A stretch of DNA of 64,000 nt from Pseudomonas vanderleydeniana (GCF_014268755.2 NZ_CP077093.1:6221501-6285500); one strand, 5' to 3'. Positions 48,039 to 58,113 are shown, numbered from the stretch's first letter. The notes: generated by a model not told the origin, from the letters alone. Program-made: numbers and translations.

Positions 48039-49775
48039 ATGTCTGATAAAAAACTCGACCTGCGCTCCGCCCACTGGTTCGGTACCGCTGACAAGAACGG
48101 CTTCATGTACCGCAGCTGGATGAAGAACCAGGGCATCGCCGACCATCAGTTCCATGGCAAGCCCATCATCGGGATCTGCAACACCTGGTCGGAGCTGACC
48201 CCGTGCAACGCGCACTTCCGCCAGATCGCCGAGCATGTCAAACGCGGGGTGATCGAGGCCGGCGGCTTTCCCGTGGAGTTCCCGGTGTTCTCCAACGGCG
48301 AATCGAACCTGCGCCCGACCGCCATGCTCACCCGCAACCTGGCCAGCATGGATGTCGAGGAGGCCATTCGCGGCAACCCGATCGACGGCGTGGTCCTGCT
48401 CACCGGTTGCGACAAGACCACCCCGGCGCTGCTGATGGGCGCTGCCAGTTGCGACGTGCCAGCCATCGTCGTCACCGGCGGACCGATGCTCAACGGCAAG
48501 CACAAGGGCCAGGACATCGGCTCGGGGACCGTGGTCTGGCAACTGAGCGAACAGGTCAAGGCGGGCACCATCAGTCTCGATGACTTCCTCGCGGCCGAGG
48601 GGGGCATGTCGCGTTCGGCAGGTACCTGCAACACCATGGGCACCGCCTCGACGATGGCGTGCATGGCCGAGGCCCTGGGCACCTCCCTCCCTCACAACGC
48701 GGCGATTCCGGCGGTCGATGCACGGCGTTATGTGTTGGCGCACATGTCCGGCATGCGCGCGGTGGAGATGGTCCGCGAAGGCTTGAAACTGTCGAAGATC
48801 CTCACCCGGGAGGCCTTCGAAAACGCCATCCGCGTCAATGCCGCCATCGGTGGTTCGACCAACGCGGTGATTCACTTGAAAGCCATCGCCGGGCGCATCG
48901 GCGTCGAGCTGGAGCTCGATGACTGGACCCGCATCGGCCGGGGCATGCCGACCATCGTCGACCTGCAACCGTCCGGGCGCTTCCTGATGGAAGAGTTCTA
49001 CTATGCCGGTGGCCTGCCGGCGGTGCTGCGCCGTCTCGGCGAAGCCAACCTGATTCCCCATCCCGATGCCCTGACCGTGAACGGCAAGTCGATTGGCGAA
49101 AACACCCGGGAAGCACCGATCTATGGCCAGGACGAAGTGATCCGCCCGCTTTCCAACCCGTTGCGCGCCGACGGCGGCATCTGTGTCCTGCGTGGCAACC
49201 TGGCCCCTCTCGGGGCCGTGCTCAAGCCTTCGGCCGCGACCCCCGAGCTGATGCAACATCGCGGCCGGGCGGTGGTGTTCGAGAACTTCGACCAGTACAA
49301 GGCGCGGATCAATGACCCGGAACTGGACGTCGACGCCAGCTCGATCCTGGTGATGAAGAACTGCGGTCCCAAGGGTTACCCCGGCATGGCGGAGGTAGGC
49401 AACATGGGGCTTCCGGCCAAGCTGCTGGCGCAGGGGGTCACCGACATGGTGCGGATCTCCGACGCGCGCATGAGCGGCACGGCGTACGGCACGGTGGTGC
49501 TGCATGTCGCACCGGAGGCGGCCGCCGGCGGTCCCCTGGCCTGCGTACAGGAAGGCGACTGGATCGAGCTCGATTGCGCCAACGGACGCCTGCACCTGGA
49601 TATTCCAGAGGCTGAACTGGCGGCCCGGCTGGCAGACCTGCAAGCGCCGCGGCAGCCGATCCTGGGCGGCTATCGCCAGTTGTACATCGACCATGTGCTG
49701 CAGGCGGACCAGGGCTGCGACTTCGATTTCCTGGTGGGTTGCCGTGGCGCCGAGATCCCGCGTCACTCCCACTGA
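48039..49775 (+). CDS. IlvD/Edd-family L-arabinonate dehydratase
   Basis: 578-residue Fe-S dehydratase converting aldonate to 2-keto-3-deoxyaldonate. Cluster Cys are seen in GICNTWSELTPCN, LLTGCDKTTPALLMGA and SAGTCNTMGTASTM; DARMSGTAYG near residue 480 contains the catalytic serine. It begins DKKLDLRSAHWFG, close to L-arabonate dehydratases rather than IlvD or Edd. Divergent from araD1, followed by the FadR-type regulator. D-galactonate or D-fuconate could be minor substrates. Confidence 0.92.
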   Translation: MSDKKLDLRSAHWFGTADKNGFMYRSWMKNQGIADHQFHGKPIIGICNTWSELTPCNAHFRQIAEHVKRGVIEAGGFPVEFPVFSNGESNLRPTAMLTRNLASMDVEEAIRGNPIDGVVLLTGCDKTTPALLMGAASCDVPAIVVTGGPMLNGKHKGQDIGSGTVVWQLSEQVKAGTISLDDFLAAEGGMSRSAGTCNTMGTASTMACMAEALGTSLPHNAAIPAVDARRYVLAHMSGMRAVEMVREGLKLSKILTREAFENAIRVNAAIGGSTNAVIHLKAIAGRIGVELELDDWTRIGRGMPTIVDLQPSGRFLMEEFYYAGGLPAVLRRLGEANLIPHPDALTVNGKSIGENTREAPIYGQDEVIRPLSNPLRADGGICVLRGNLAPLGAVLKPSAATPELMQHRGRAVVFENFDQYKARINDPELDVDASSILVMKNCGPKGYPGMAEVGNMGLPAKLLAQGVTDMVRISDARMSGTAYGTVVLHVAPEAAAGGPLACVQEGDWIELDCANGRLHLDIPEAELAARLADLQAPRQPILGGYRQLYIDHVLQADQGCDFDFLVGCRGAEIPRHSH

Positions 49776-49885
49776 TCGTCATGACGTAGCGTCGCCACCG
49801 ACCGGTTCGGCCGCAGGAGCGCCTGAGCCGGCCGGTGGGAGCGATGTTATGATGCAACCCTCCTCATCAGAGCAACGTCCCGGTT

Positions 49886-50623
49886 ATGGATCAGCAGTCC
49901 TCTAAGCCCCGCAAGAACACTCCGCGCAAGAGCATGCACAACCGAATCGTGCAGGAACTGGGCATGCAGATTGTCTCCGGACGCTTCAAGCCTGAAGAGC
50001 GCCTGCCCATGGAAGCGACGCTGTGCGAGGAGTACCAGGTCAGTCGCTCGGTGTTGCGTGAGGCTACCCGGGTACTGAGCGCCAAGGGCCTGGTGTACTC
50101 CAAGCCACGGGTCGGTGCGGTTGTGCGCCCGCGCCTGAAATGGCACCTGCTCGATCCGGACGTGTTGACCTGGCTGATGCAGTCGACGCCCCACAGCGAG
50201 TTTTTCAACACCCTGGCGGGCGTACGGCGAATTCTCGAACCGGAAATCGCCGCCATGGCCGCCACCACGGCGACCGACGAAGACATCGCGGTCATCGAAA
50301 AGGCCTACCTGGCCATGGAGAAGGCCCAGACCCACGAACAGCTGCTGCAGGCGGACCTGGACTTTCATCGGGCGATCGCCGACGCCACCCGCAACGACCT
50401 GCTCGCCTACATGTGCAATATGCTGTCGTTGCCACTGCGTGAATCTATCAGCATCACCAACCGCCGGCCGGATATCCAGGGCCTCAGCCTGCCCCGGCAC
50501 AAGGCGATCCTGACCGCCATCCAGAATCGCGATGCCCTCGGGGCCCGGCATGCCTCTCTGGTGCAACTCGACGATACCCGGGTCGCCCTGGATACCGTGA
50601 TGAACATCCTCACCCCGCTATAG
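49886..50623 (+). CDS. FadR-subfamily GntR transcriptional regulator
   Basis: 245 residues: N-terminal winged helix (about 14-85: IVQELGMQIVSGRFKPEERLP in part, CEEYQVSRSVLREATRVLSAKGLV in part) and a C-terminal FCD effector domain with metal-type residues in DLDFHRAIADAT, RHKAILTAI and RHASLV. Such regulators sense sugar acids and usually repress nearby genes. The TAGT-N3-ACTA dyads before araD1/dehydratase and SDR/galM are the obvious candidate sites. 110 bp after the dehydratase and convergent with the IclR gene, 3 nt apart. Confidence 0.93.
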   Translation: MDQQSSKPRKNTPRKSMHNRIVQELGMQIVSGRFKPEERLPMEATLCEEYQVSRSVLREATRVLSAKGLVYSKPRVGAVVRPRLKWHLLDPDVLTWLMQSTPHSEFFNTLAGVRRILEPEIAAMAATTATDEDIAVIEKAYLAMEKAQTHEQLLQADLDFHRAIADATRNDLLAYMCNMLSLPLRESISITNRRPDIQGLSLPRHKAILTAIQNRDALGARHASLVQLDDTRVALDTVMNILTPL

Positions 50624-50626
50624 CGC

Positions 50627-51430
50627 TCAGGCCTTCGCCCCCAATTCCGCGGAAAGCCGGGCGGCGACCTGCTTGATCAGCGGGACCAGCTCGGCCATCT
50701 TCTCCAGCGACATGTAGGGCACGGTACTGGCGATGCTGATCCCGGCGACGATCTGCCGGCTGGCATCGCGTATCGGTGCCGCGACACAGCGGATCGACGG
50801 CTCATTGTCTTCCAGATCGAAGGCATAGCCACCCGCCACATACTCCAGCATGCGTTGCTGAAACTGCTCCCAGGACTGTTCCTGGTGCGCGGGCCATGAC
50901 AGGTTCTTCCCGCCCACCGGCAAGCTGATCCGATACAGGCGCTGCCACTCCTGCGGCGAGTCATCGAGCAGCAGTGCCTTGCCGATGCCGGTGCGCGCCA
51001 GCGGCATGCGGTGCCCGACCCGCGAACGCATCTCCGGGCCATTGCGTCCGGGATTCTTGTGCAGGTACAGCACGTCATCGTCCTCACGAATCGCCAGGTG
51101 AATGGTGTCGCCGGTCAACGCCGACAATTCGTCCAGGTACGGCCCGGCCAGGGTCACCAGCGGCAAGGCCTCGCGCGCCTGAAAACCCAGCTCGATCAGC
51201 TTGGGACCGAGCAGGTAACCGACTTGCGGCACGACCCGCAGATAGCGCTCATCCACCAGACAACTGGCCAGCCGATGGGTGGTACTGCGGGTGGTGCCGA
51301 TCAGCCGGGCGATTTCCTTGAGGTCGCGAGCCCCACCGGCCACGGCCTGGACCACGGCCAGACCGCGCAGCAGCGTCTGGGTCCCCGTGGGCGCGGCGTC
51401 CTTGGCATTCTTTGCGGCGTCTTCCTGCAT
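50627..51430 (-). CDS. dgoR: IclR family regulator, probably of the galactonate operon
   Basis: 267 residues: N-terminal winged helix (LLRGLAVVQAVAGGARDLKEIARLIG, cited by LKEIARLIG and TTRSTTHRLASCL) and a GAF-like effector domain (LGPKLIELG, VGHRMPLARTGIGKALLL, SIRCVAAPIRDASRQIVAGISIAST in part). Last gene of the dgoK-dgoA-dgoD-transporter series; location implies control of D-galactonate use. The symbol dgoR is used by position; E. coli DgoR is of another family. Confidence 0.88.
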   Translation of the reverse strand: MQEDAAKNAKDAAPTGTQTLLRGLAVVQAVAGGARDLKEIARLIGTTRSTTHRLASCLVDERYLRVVPQVGYLLGPKLIELGFQAREALPLVTLAGPYLDELSALTGDTIHLAIREDDDVLYLHKNPGRNGPEMRSRVGHRMPLARTGIGKALLLDDSPQEWQRLYRISLPVGGKNLSWPAHQEQSWEQFQQRMLEYVAGGYAFDLEDNEPSIRCVAAPIRDASRQIVAGISIASTVPYMSLEKMAELVPLIKQVAARLSAELGAKA

Positions 51431-51492
51431 ATCCGGCCTTCAACAATGAGCGAGAGAACGGGCGGCATTATGGTCGCCCGTCCTGGCGCAGG

Positions 51493-52803
51493 CTAGAGCT
51501 CGATCCGCGCCACCTTGCCCACCAGCACCACATAGGACAACGCGCCGATCAGCGCCAGCACGGCGATGTAGGTGATTGCCGGCGCGAAGGAGTCGCCGCT
51601 GACGAGAAAGCCGATCACGATTGGCGTGGCGATCGCCGCCAGGTTGCCGATGCAATTGAACACACCGCCCGTCAGGCCCAGCAGGCGGGCCGGTGCCAGG
51701 GTCGAAACCAGCGACCAACTGATCGACGCCATCCCGTTACCGAAAAACGCCAGCGCCAGGCAGGCGATCACCCACGGCGTCGAGTCGACGAAGTTGGCCC
51801 CGATGATCGAGGTGGAAATCAGCAGGCCCCCGATGATGGGCAACTTGCGGGCCAGTCCGATCGTCGCGCCACGGCGGATCAGCCAATCGGAAAACAGCCC
51901 CGAGCAGAGCACGCCGACGAAAGCCGCGAGGAAGGGTACCGATGCCAGCAGGCCGGACTTGATGAAGTCCATGCCGCGATATTTCACCAGGTAGGTCGGA
52001 AACCAGGTCAGGAAGAACCACAACGTCGAGTTGAGGCAGAACTGCCCGAGGTAGATGCCCCACAACTTGCGCTGGCTCAACACGATACCCAGGTCCGCCC
52101 AGCTGAAGGGAGCCTTGCGCCTGGCCGTCTCGGCCTGGATATCCACCAGCCCGCCACCCGCGCGGATCAGCTCGATTTCCGCCTGGTTGACCCCCTTGAA
52201 CTCCCGGGGCTCGCGATACACCGCGTACCAGATGAACGCCCAGAGAATGCCCACCACACCGGTGCTGATGAACACCATGTGCCAGCCGTATTCGTGTTGC
52301 AGCCAGGCCAGTACCGGCGTCAGGAAGGCCAGTCCGACGAACTGTCCGGAGGTGTAGAAACCGATGGCGGTCGCTCGTTCGCGCTCGGGAAACCAGCTGG
52401 TCACCACCCGGCTGTTGATCGGATAGGCCGGGGCCTCCAGCGCACCCACCGCCATGCGCAGGACGAACAACGCGATAAAGCTGGCGGCGAAACCGAGCAT
52501 CAGCGTAGCCGCCGACCACAGCAGCAGCGCGAGACTGTAGAGCAGACGCGGAGGCACCCGGTCCACCAGCCAGCCTCCGGGGATCTGCATGGCCGCGTAG
52601 GTCCAGCCGAAGGCCGAGAAGATCAGCCCGACATGGACCGGATCGATTCCCAGCTCGCTGGTCAGCGCGGGCGCGGCGATCGACAGGTTGCTGCGGTCCA
52701 GGTAGTTGATCACCACGGTGATGAACAGCAGCACCATGATGAAAAAACGCTTGCGGCTCGGCGTCAGCAGCGACGCCGGCCCGGTAAAGACTTCCGGTTG
52801 CAT
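51493..52803 (-). CDS. dgoT: MFS D-galactonate-type transporter (ACS family)
   Basis: 436-residue inner-membrane protein with twelve hydrophobic segments. Anion:cation symporter features: YLDRSNLSIAAPAL near residue 36, FGWTYAAMQIPGGWLVDRVPPR (cited by GGWLVDRV), and FLTWFPTYLVKYRGM in the second half. Members carry hexuronates, galactonate and related sugar acids with protons. Lies between dgoD and the IclR gene, so D-galactonate is the best guess. Gap of 62 nt to the IclR gene. Confidence 0.9.
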   Translation of the reverse strand: MQPEVFTGPASLLTPSRKRFFIMVLLFITVVINYLDRSNLSIAAPALTSELGIDPVHVGLIFSAFGWTYAAMQIPGGWLVDRVPPRLLYSLALLLWSAATLMLGFAASFIALFVLRMAVGALEAPAYPINSRVVTSWFPERERATAIGFYTSGQFVGLAFLTPVLAWLQHEYGWHMVFISTGVVGILWAFIWYAVYREPREFKGVNQAEIELIRAGGGLVDIQAETARRKAPFSWADLGIVLSQRKLWGIYLGQFCLNSTLWFFLTWFPTYLVKYRGMDFIKSGLLASVPFLAAFVGVLCSGLFSDWLIRRGATIGLARKLPIIGGLLISTSIIGANFVDSTPWVIACLALAFFGNGMASISWSLVSTLAPARLLGLTGGVFNCIGNLAAIATPIVIGFLVSGDSFAPAITYIAVLALIGALSYVVLVGKVARIEL

Positions 52804-52907
52804 GGGGTGTGCCTCTTCTTGTGATTATTGAGGACGTTCATTCGCAACGATGTCATGGTCCGGTCACGGACCTTCCCTGCGGGGGTGAGAGTCGGGCCAG
52901 CCAGGCC

Positions 52908-54056
52908 TTACCATTCGGCAAAACTGCCGTCGGCATGGCGCCAGATCGGGTTGCGCCAGCGGTGGCCGATGGCGGCGCGCTCGGCCACGTATTCCTCGTT
53001 GATCTCGATGCCCAGCCCCGGGCCATTCGGGATCCTCACGAAGCCCTGGTCGTAGTCGAACACCCGCGGATCCTTGACGTAGTCGAGCAGGTCATTGCTT
53101 TCGTTGTAGTGGATACCCAGGCTCTGCTCCTGGATGAAGGCGTTGTAGCAGGCCGCGTCCAGTTGCAGGCACGCCGCCAGGGCAATCGGGCCCAGCGGGC
53201 AATGCAGCGCCAACGCCACGTCGTAGGCTTCGGCCATGTTGGCGATCTTGCGGGTCTCAGTGATACCGCCGGCATGGGAGGCATCCGGCTGGATAATGTC
53301 GACGTAGCCTTCGCTGAGCACCCGCTTGAAGTCCCAGCGCGAGAACAGACGCTCCCCCAGCGCAATCGGCGTGCTGGTCAGCGGCGCCAGTTCCTTCAGG
53401 GCCTCGTAGTTTTCGCTGAGCACCGGCTCTTCGATGAACATCAGCTTGTAGGCGTCGAGCTCCTTCATCAGCACCTTGGCCATGGGCTTGTGGACCCGGC
53501 CATGGAAGTCCACGCCGATACCGATGTTCGGCCCGACCGCATCGCGCACGGCAGCGACGTTGGCCAGGGCCAGATCGACCTTTTCGAAGCTGTCGACGAA
53601 CTGCAGTTCCTCGGTGCCGTTCATCTTCACGGCGGTGAAGCCCCGGCCGACAGCCTCCCTGGCGGCACGGGCAGTGTCGGCCGGCCGGTCACCGCCGATC
53701 CACGAATACACGCGGATTCTGTCGCGCACCTGGCCGCCCAGCAGATCGCTGACCGACACGCCCAGGGCCTTGCCCTTGATATCCCAGAGTGCCTGGTCGA
53801 TCCCGGCCAGGGCACTCATGTGCACCGCACCACCGCGGTAGAACCCGCCGCGATACAGGACAGTCCAGATATCTTCGATGTTGCGCGGGTCCTTGCCGAC
53901 CAGGTAGTCCGACAGCTCATCCACAGCCGCCGCGACCGTGTGGGCCCGGCCTTCGACCACGGGCTCGCCCCAACCGGTCACGCCTTCATCGGTTTCGACC
54001 TTGAGGAACAGCCAGCGTGGCGGAACGATAAAGGTCGTCAGCTTGGTGATTTTCAT
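52908..54056 (-). CDS. dgoD: D-galactonate dehydratase
   Basis: 382-residue enolase-superfamily enzyme dehydrating D-galactonate to 2-keto-3-deoxygalactonate. Metal ligands and catalytic His are seen in [11 protein letters not shown] (D near 183 and H near 185), [24 protein letters not shown] and HCPLGPIAL (H near 285). Start [15 protein letters not shown] is typical. Third gene of the dgoKAD operon. Confidence 0.96.
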   Translation of the reverse strand: MKITKLTTFIVPPRWLFLKVETDEGVTGWGEPVVEGRAHTVAAAVDELSDYLVGKDPRNIEDIWTVLYRGGFYRGGAVHMSALAGIDQALWDIKGKALGVSVSDLLGGQVRDRIRVYSWIGGDRPADTARAAREAVGRGFTAVKMNGTEELQFVDSFEKVDLALANVAAVRDAVGPNIGIGVDFHGRVHKPMAKVLMKELDAYKLMFIEEPVLSENYEALKELAPLTSTPIALGERLFSRWDFKRVLSEGYVDIIQPDASHAGGITETRKIANMAEAYDVALALHCPLGPIALAACLQLDAACYNAFIQEQSLGIHYNESNDLLDYVKDPRVFDYDQGFVRIPNGPGLGIEINEEYVAERAAIGHRWRNPIWRHADGSFAEW

Positions 54057-54104
54057 CGTGTTGTCTCTCTTGTCGGGATACAGCGCCCAGGGCGCCGGAA
54101 AGTC

Positions 54105-54725
54105 TTAACGCAATGCGTTCCATGCCTGCACGTAAGCCTTGGCGCGCAACGCCGTCTCATCGGCGCTCAGTCCCGGCTTGAACAGACCGGAGCCCAGGCC
54201 GAAACCACTGACACCGGCTTCGACGAACGCTGGCATGTTGTCCGGGGTGATCCCGCCGACCGGAACCAGCAGGGTGCCTGCCGGCAGCACCGCCAGCCAC
54301 GCCTTGACCACCGCCGGCCCCATTTGCTCGGCCGGGAACATCTTCAACACGTCGGCCCCCTCGGCCAGCGCAGCGAAGGCCTCGGTCGGCGTGGCGACAC
54401 CTGGCGACAGGTACAGGCCCGCCGCCTTCGCCGCGCGTAGCACGTGGGGATCGCTGTGCGGCATGACGATCACCTGCCCACCCGCGGCCTTGACCTGCCC
54501 GACCTGTTCGGGGGTCAGTACCGTACCGGCCCCGACCAGGCAATCGGCGGGTAGCCGATCGCGCAGGATGCGGATGCTTTCATAAGGCTCGGGAGAGTTG
54601 AGGGGCACCTCGATGACGCGGAAACCGGCCTGGTACAACACCTCGCCGATCGCCGCCGCCTCGTGCGGACGCAGGCCACGAAGAATCGCGATCAGACCGT
54701 TTTTCGCCAGTGCTTGCTTGAGCAT
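54105..54725 (-). CDS. dgoA: 2-dehydro-3-deoxy-6-phosphogalactonate aldolase
   Basis: 206-residue class I aldolase splitting KDPGal to pyruvate and glyceraldehyde-3-phosphate. GLIAILRGLRPHEA at the N terminus, VGAGTVLTPEQV near 60, and the Schiff-base Lys in DVLKMFPAEQMGP (K near 126) are conserved, as is VGGITPDN. Second gene, between dgoK and dgoD; not fused to dgoD as in E. coli. Confidence 0.95.
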   Translation of the reverse strand: MLKQALAKNGLIAILRGLRPHEAAAIGEVLYQAGFRVIEVPLNSPEPYESIRILRDRLPADCLVGAGTVLTPEQVGQVKAAGGQVIVMPHSDPHVLRAAKAAGLYLSPGVATPTEAFAALAEGADVLKMFPAEQMGPAVVKAWLAVLPAGTLLVPVGGITPDNMPAFVEAGVSGFGLGSGLFKPGLSADETALRAKAYVQAWNALR

Positions 54726-54757
54726 GTCAGACCTCTTGTCCAGTGAAACGCAGGTAC

Positions 54758-55735
54758 TCAGCCCATCAACCCGGCCGCCTCGGCCAGGTGCCAGAGGCCT
54801 CGCTCGGTGGCGTGTTCGGCCAGGTCCACCCGGTCAAAACCGCAGCTGCCGAGCGCACGACGGTAGCGCGCGCAGAGTTGGGCGTTGCCGATCAGCAGGA
54901 TCGACGGCAAGTCGGCGACGTGGCGCCGACGGCGCTGGACGTCACTGAGCGCAGCGAGTTCATGGCCGATCAACAGGCCCGACAGGTAGTCGGTCTGTTC
55001 GGCCGGGCTCAGCTCATGGGTCAGGCCGAGAGTTCGTGCGCTGAAGAGGGTCGACAGAGGACCGCGCGCACCTTCGTCCGAGCGGGCAACCTGGACGCCA
55101 CGGTCGAACGCCGCCTCCTGGAAAGGAGCGCCGCGCTGCTGGGTACGCCCCAGGATGCTGTGTTCAGAAAGCACGGCGAACAGCTCGCCGGTCATGAACG
55201 TGTCGAAATGGGTGATGCAGCCGTCGACCACCTCGACCCATTTCGAATGGCTGCCCGGCAGGCCGATCAGCAGATTGTCGCCGGCGCCTGCCGGCAGGCC
55301 TTGCAGGGCGCCGAGAACCTGGGTTTCTTCGCCACGCATTACATTCGGCAAGGGCGAGCGCTCGATCACCCCGGGCACGATGTGCACATCGAGACCACGC
55401 CAGCTGCGGACAGTGCTCAGGGCGCTGCCCAGGCTGGCGACATTCGCCGGCGTGTCGCGATACGCGGCCTCGGTCCAACCCTGGGCACTGCCGACCATCC
55501 CGCAGGCAATCACCGCCAGCCCGGGCTGGGCATCGAGCCAGTCGCCGCAGGCCTCGTCGAAGGCCAGTTCAAAGCCATCTGTGCATATCCGGCCGGCGAT
55601 CATCCGCGGCACGCAGGGCAGTTGCATGATGCCCGACGACAATGAGCGCTGTTCGAGCACCTGGCCACCCGCCGCGAGTTTGTAGGCCCGGAGTGAGGTC
55701 GTCCCCCAATCGAGCGCGATCAATTGCGCCTGCAT
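54758..55735 (-). CDS. dgoK: 2-dehydro-3-deoxygalactonokinase
   Basis: 325-residue sugar-acid kinase phosphorylating 2-keto-3-deoxygalactonate with ATP. N-terminal LIALDWGTTSLRAYKL and the C-terminal nucleotide-binding ILLIGNAQLCARYRRAL in the expected places; LIGLPGSHSKWVEV in the middle is characteristic of DgoK. First gene of the operon; the ATG at 55735 follows an AAGTTG-type weak ribosome site, and the frame upstream is not conserved. Confidence 0.94.
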   Translation of the reverse strand: MQAQLIALDWGTTSLRAYKLAAGGQVLEQRSLSSGIMQLPCVPRMIAGRICTDGFELAFDEACGDWLDAQPGLAVIACGMVGSAQGWTEAAYRDTPANVASLGSALSTVRSWRGLDVHIVPGVIERSPLPNVMRGEETQVLGALQGLPAGAGDNLLIGLPGSHSKWVEVVDGCITHFDTFMTGELFAVLSEHSILGRTQQRGAPFQEAAFDRGVQVARSDEGARGPLSTLFSARTLGLTHELSPAEQTDYLSGLLIGHELAALSDVQRRRRHVADLPSILLIGNAQLCARYRRALGSCGFDRVDLAEHATERGLWHLAEAAGLMG

Positions 55736-56095
55736 CGCGTCACCTGAAAGTTGTTTTTGGACAGTGAGTGCGTGGAGCTGATGGAGGCGACTATAAACCT
55801 GACGCGCAAAAAATCTCAATATATAAATTTGCATCCCATATATAGGGATTCACATAAAGATACCGTCGAGCCAATACGCCCTCCCTTCATGACGAAGATT
55901 GAGTGAGGCGATCCTGATTGGATTCCGGCATGAGCTGGAGCGAGCGATTGCCCCCCCTTGCAGGGGAACGGGCTCAAGGGGCTGGAGGTGTTCGCTAGCG
56001 AGCGTGACCGAATGACAATGAACCGGCCCTGGCGGCGGAGATCGCTTGACCACCGCCGCCACGCCGGGACCGGGACCGGGACCGGGACCGGGATC
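55736..56095 (-). promoter_or_regulatory. dgo promoter region and 3' flank of the chemoreceptor gene
   Basis: 360 bp without a gene. About 85-120 bp before dgoK two AT-rich motifs, AATATATAAATT (55818-55829) and CCATATATAGGG (55836-55847), form a loose dyad that might bind the IclR regulator. The far end holds a hexanucleotide repeat (56065-56093). Nothing else is recognisable. Confidence 0.4.
56065..56093. repeat. Hexanucleotide tandem repeat (CGGGAC)
   Basis: Four exact copies of CGGGAC plus a partial fifth, ending 3 nt before the chemoreceptor stop codon (56096-56098, minus strand). It lies in the 3' untranslated flank, so copy-number change would not alter the protein. Confidence 0.9.
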
Positions 56096-58036
56096 TTACG
56101 ACTTGAACCGTCCCACCAACCCGTTCAGCTCATCCGACAGATGCGACAGCCGTCCCGAGTCTTCCCGCGCCGAGTTGGCCAGGCTCTCGACCAGGCGCGC
56201 CTCGTCGTAGATCTGCTGGATGTGCCGGTTGATCTCCTCGGCGACGCTGTGCTGCTCTTCCGCTGCCGCCGAGATCTGCAGGTTCTGGTCGCGGATCTCG
56301 TTGACCGACAGCTCGATGCCCTCGAAGCTGCCCCGCGCGCTCTCGATCGACGAGACGCTGGCTCGCGACAGGTCCAGGCAGCTGTCCATCTTCTGCGAAA
56401 CCTCCTGGGTCTTGCTGCCCAATGCGTTGAGCAACTGGTCGATTTCCCCGGTGGAATCCGACGTGCGCTTGGCCAGCGCCCGGACCTCATCGGCGACCAC
56501 CGCAAAACCACGCCCCTGGTCGCCAGCCCGTGCCGCCTCGATCGCCGCGTTCAGTGCCAGCAGGTTGGTCTGCTCGGCAATGGCGCGGATGGTACCGAGG
56601 ATCTGGTTGATGCTGCGACTGCCCTCCTCCAGCTCGACCATGGCCTGGGACGACTCGGTCAGGCGACGTCCGAGGCGGTTGACGTTCTCCGTGGTCAGTT
56701 CGATCTGCTGCTTGCCCTCGGCCACACGCTGGTGCCCGCTCTCGGCGGAGGTGGCCGCATTGCTGCACGAGCGGGCCACTTCGTTGGCGGTGGCGACCAT
56801 TTCGTTGAAGGCCGTGGACACCAGCTCTACCGCCTCACGCTGGCGCCCGGCCGCATCGTTCATGTTGCTGGCCACCTCGCTGTTGACCCGCGAGGCATCC
56901 TGCAGGTTGGTCGAGGCCGCGCCGATGCGCTGGATCAACTGGCGAATGGCGGCCAGGAACTTGTTGAACCAGCCGGCCAGTTCAGCGGTTTCGTCCTTGC
57001 CCTGAATATCGAGGTCGCGGCGCAGATCGCCTTCGCCCTCGGCGATCGATTGCAGGCCGGTGCTGACCTGGCCGATCGGCTTGACGATCACCTTGGAGAA
57101 GGCCGCGGCGATCAGGGCGAACAGTACCGCCAGCACCACCACGATCAGTGCCGTCACATAGGTCATGCGGGTCGCGCCCCCCATGACTTCGTCGTACTTG
57201 ATCAGGCCGACGTAGCGCCAGCCCAGGCCCGGCGAAGTCCAGATGTTGGCCATGTAGTTGACCCCATCGATCTGCACTTCGGTGGCGCCCTCCCCGGTCG
57301 CCGCCAGCTTGGCGTAGGGCTCGCCGAGGTCCTTGAGCTGCTTGAAGTTGTGCGCGGCGTCACGCGGGTCGACCAGCACCGTGCCGTCTTCGATCAGCAT
57401 CACGTAGCCGCTCTGGCCGAGCTTGATGCTCTTGACCAGTTCGGTGAGGTTCTTCAGCGAAACGCTGACGACGAAGACGCCCTTGGGGTTGCCGCTGGCA
57501 TCGAGCATCGCCCTCGCGCTGCCGACCAGCGCCACGGCGTCCTTGTCGTAGTAGTAGGCAGGCGTGCGCACGCTCTTGCCCGGGCTGGCCATGGCGGCCT
57601 TGTACCAGGGGCGCACGCGGGGGTCGTAGTTGGCCAGTTGCGGGTCATCCGGCCACTTGGCGTAGGTACCGTCTTCCAGGCCGATGGAGAGAATCGCCGC
57701 AGCCGGGTGCGTCGCGCCGTAGCGGGCAAACGCATCGATGACCTGCTTGGCTGCCGGTGGCAAAGGTTGGCTAGCCGCGTTGGCGGTCTCGTAATGCTTG
57801 AGACTGTCAACCGATGTGTATACAGGATCGGTCGCCATTTGGTCGACGTTCTGCTGTGTGCCGTCGAAGAATTGCCGGATATTGCCGTCGATCTGACGGA
57901 TTTCCCGAGTGCTGCCATCGATGAACTGATTGACCGCCTCAGTCCTGATATTCACCACCGAGATCACCGCCACCAGGCTCACCGGGATGAAGGCGACCAA
58001 CACAAAGGCCAGGACGAGCTTGTTCTTTATTTTCAT
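56096..58036 (-). CDS. Methyl-accepting chemotaxis protein with dCache sensor
   Basis: 646 residues. Membrane segment 1 at about 7-29, a periplasmic dCache_1 sensor (about 35-275) with [30 protein letters not shown] and [16 protein letters not shown], membrane segment 2 ([18 protein letters not shown]), HAMP, and the signalling tip [32 protein letters not shown] (cited by [15 protein letters not shown]). The WY...YYYD...D pattern resembles amino-acid-binding dCache receptors such as PctA-type proteins; polyamines are an alternative. No C-terminal CheR pentapeptide is seen. A near-consensus FliA promoter lies 78-104 bp upstream. Confidence 0.95.
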   Translation of the reverse strand: MKIKNKLVLAFVLVAFIPVSLVAVISVVNIRTEAVNQFIDGSTREIRQIDGNIRQFFDGTQQNVDQMATDPVYTSVDSLKHYETANAASQPLPPAAKQVIDAFARYGATHPAAAILSIGLEDGTYAKWPDDPQLANYDPRVRPWYKAAMASPGKSVRTPAYYYDKDAVALVGSARAMLDASGNPKGVFVVSVSLKNLTELVKSIKLGQSGYVMLIEDGTVLVDPRDAAHNFKQLKDLGEPYAKLAATGEGATEVQIDGVNYMANIWTSPGLGWRYVGLIKYDEVMGGATRMTYVTALIVVVLAVLFALIAAAFSKVIVKPIGQVSTGLQSIAEGEGDLRRDLDIQGKDETAELAGWFNKFLAAIRQLIQRIGAASTNLQDASRVNSEVASNMNDAAGRQREAVELVSTAFNEMVATANEVARSCSNAATSAESGHQRVAEGKQQIELTTENVNRLGRRLTESSQAMVELEEGSRSINQILGTIRAIAEQTNLLALNAAIEAARAGDQGRGFAVVADEVRALAKRTSDSTGEIDQLLNALGSKTQEVSQKMDSCLDLSRASVSSIESARGSFEGIELSVNEIRDQNLQISAAAEEQHSVAEEINRHIQQIYDEARLVESLANSAREDSGRLSHLSDELNGLVGRFKS

Positions 58037-58113
58037 TGCGACGATCACCATCCGGGGAAGTGAGATGCAAATAGCCGGGCCAGGCAGAGTTATGGCCCTT
58101 TGCTATTAAGCCT

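Noticed and set aside
47955..49772. 605-residue minus-strand frame opposite the arabinonate dehydratase
   Set aside because: Shadow frame; the dehydratase has the Fe-S Cys and catalytic motifs.
55958..58063. 701-residue open frame on the plus strand opposite the dCache chemoreceptor
   Set aside because: Mirror of a GC-rich coding sequence; the receptor strand has membrane segments, HAMP and the signalling tip.
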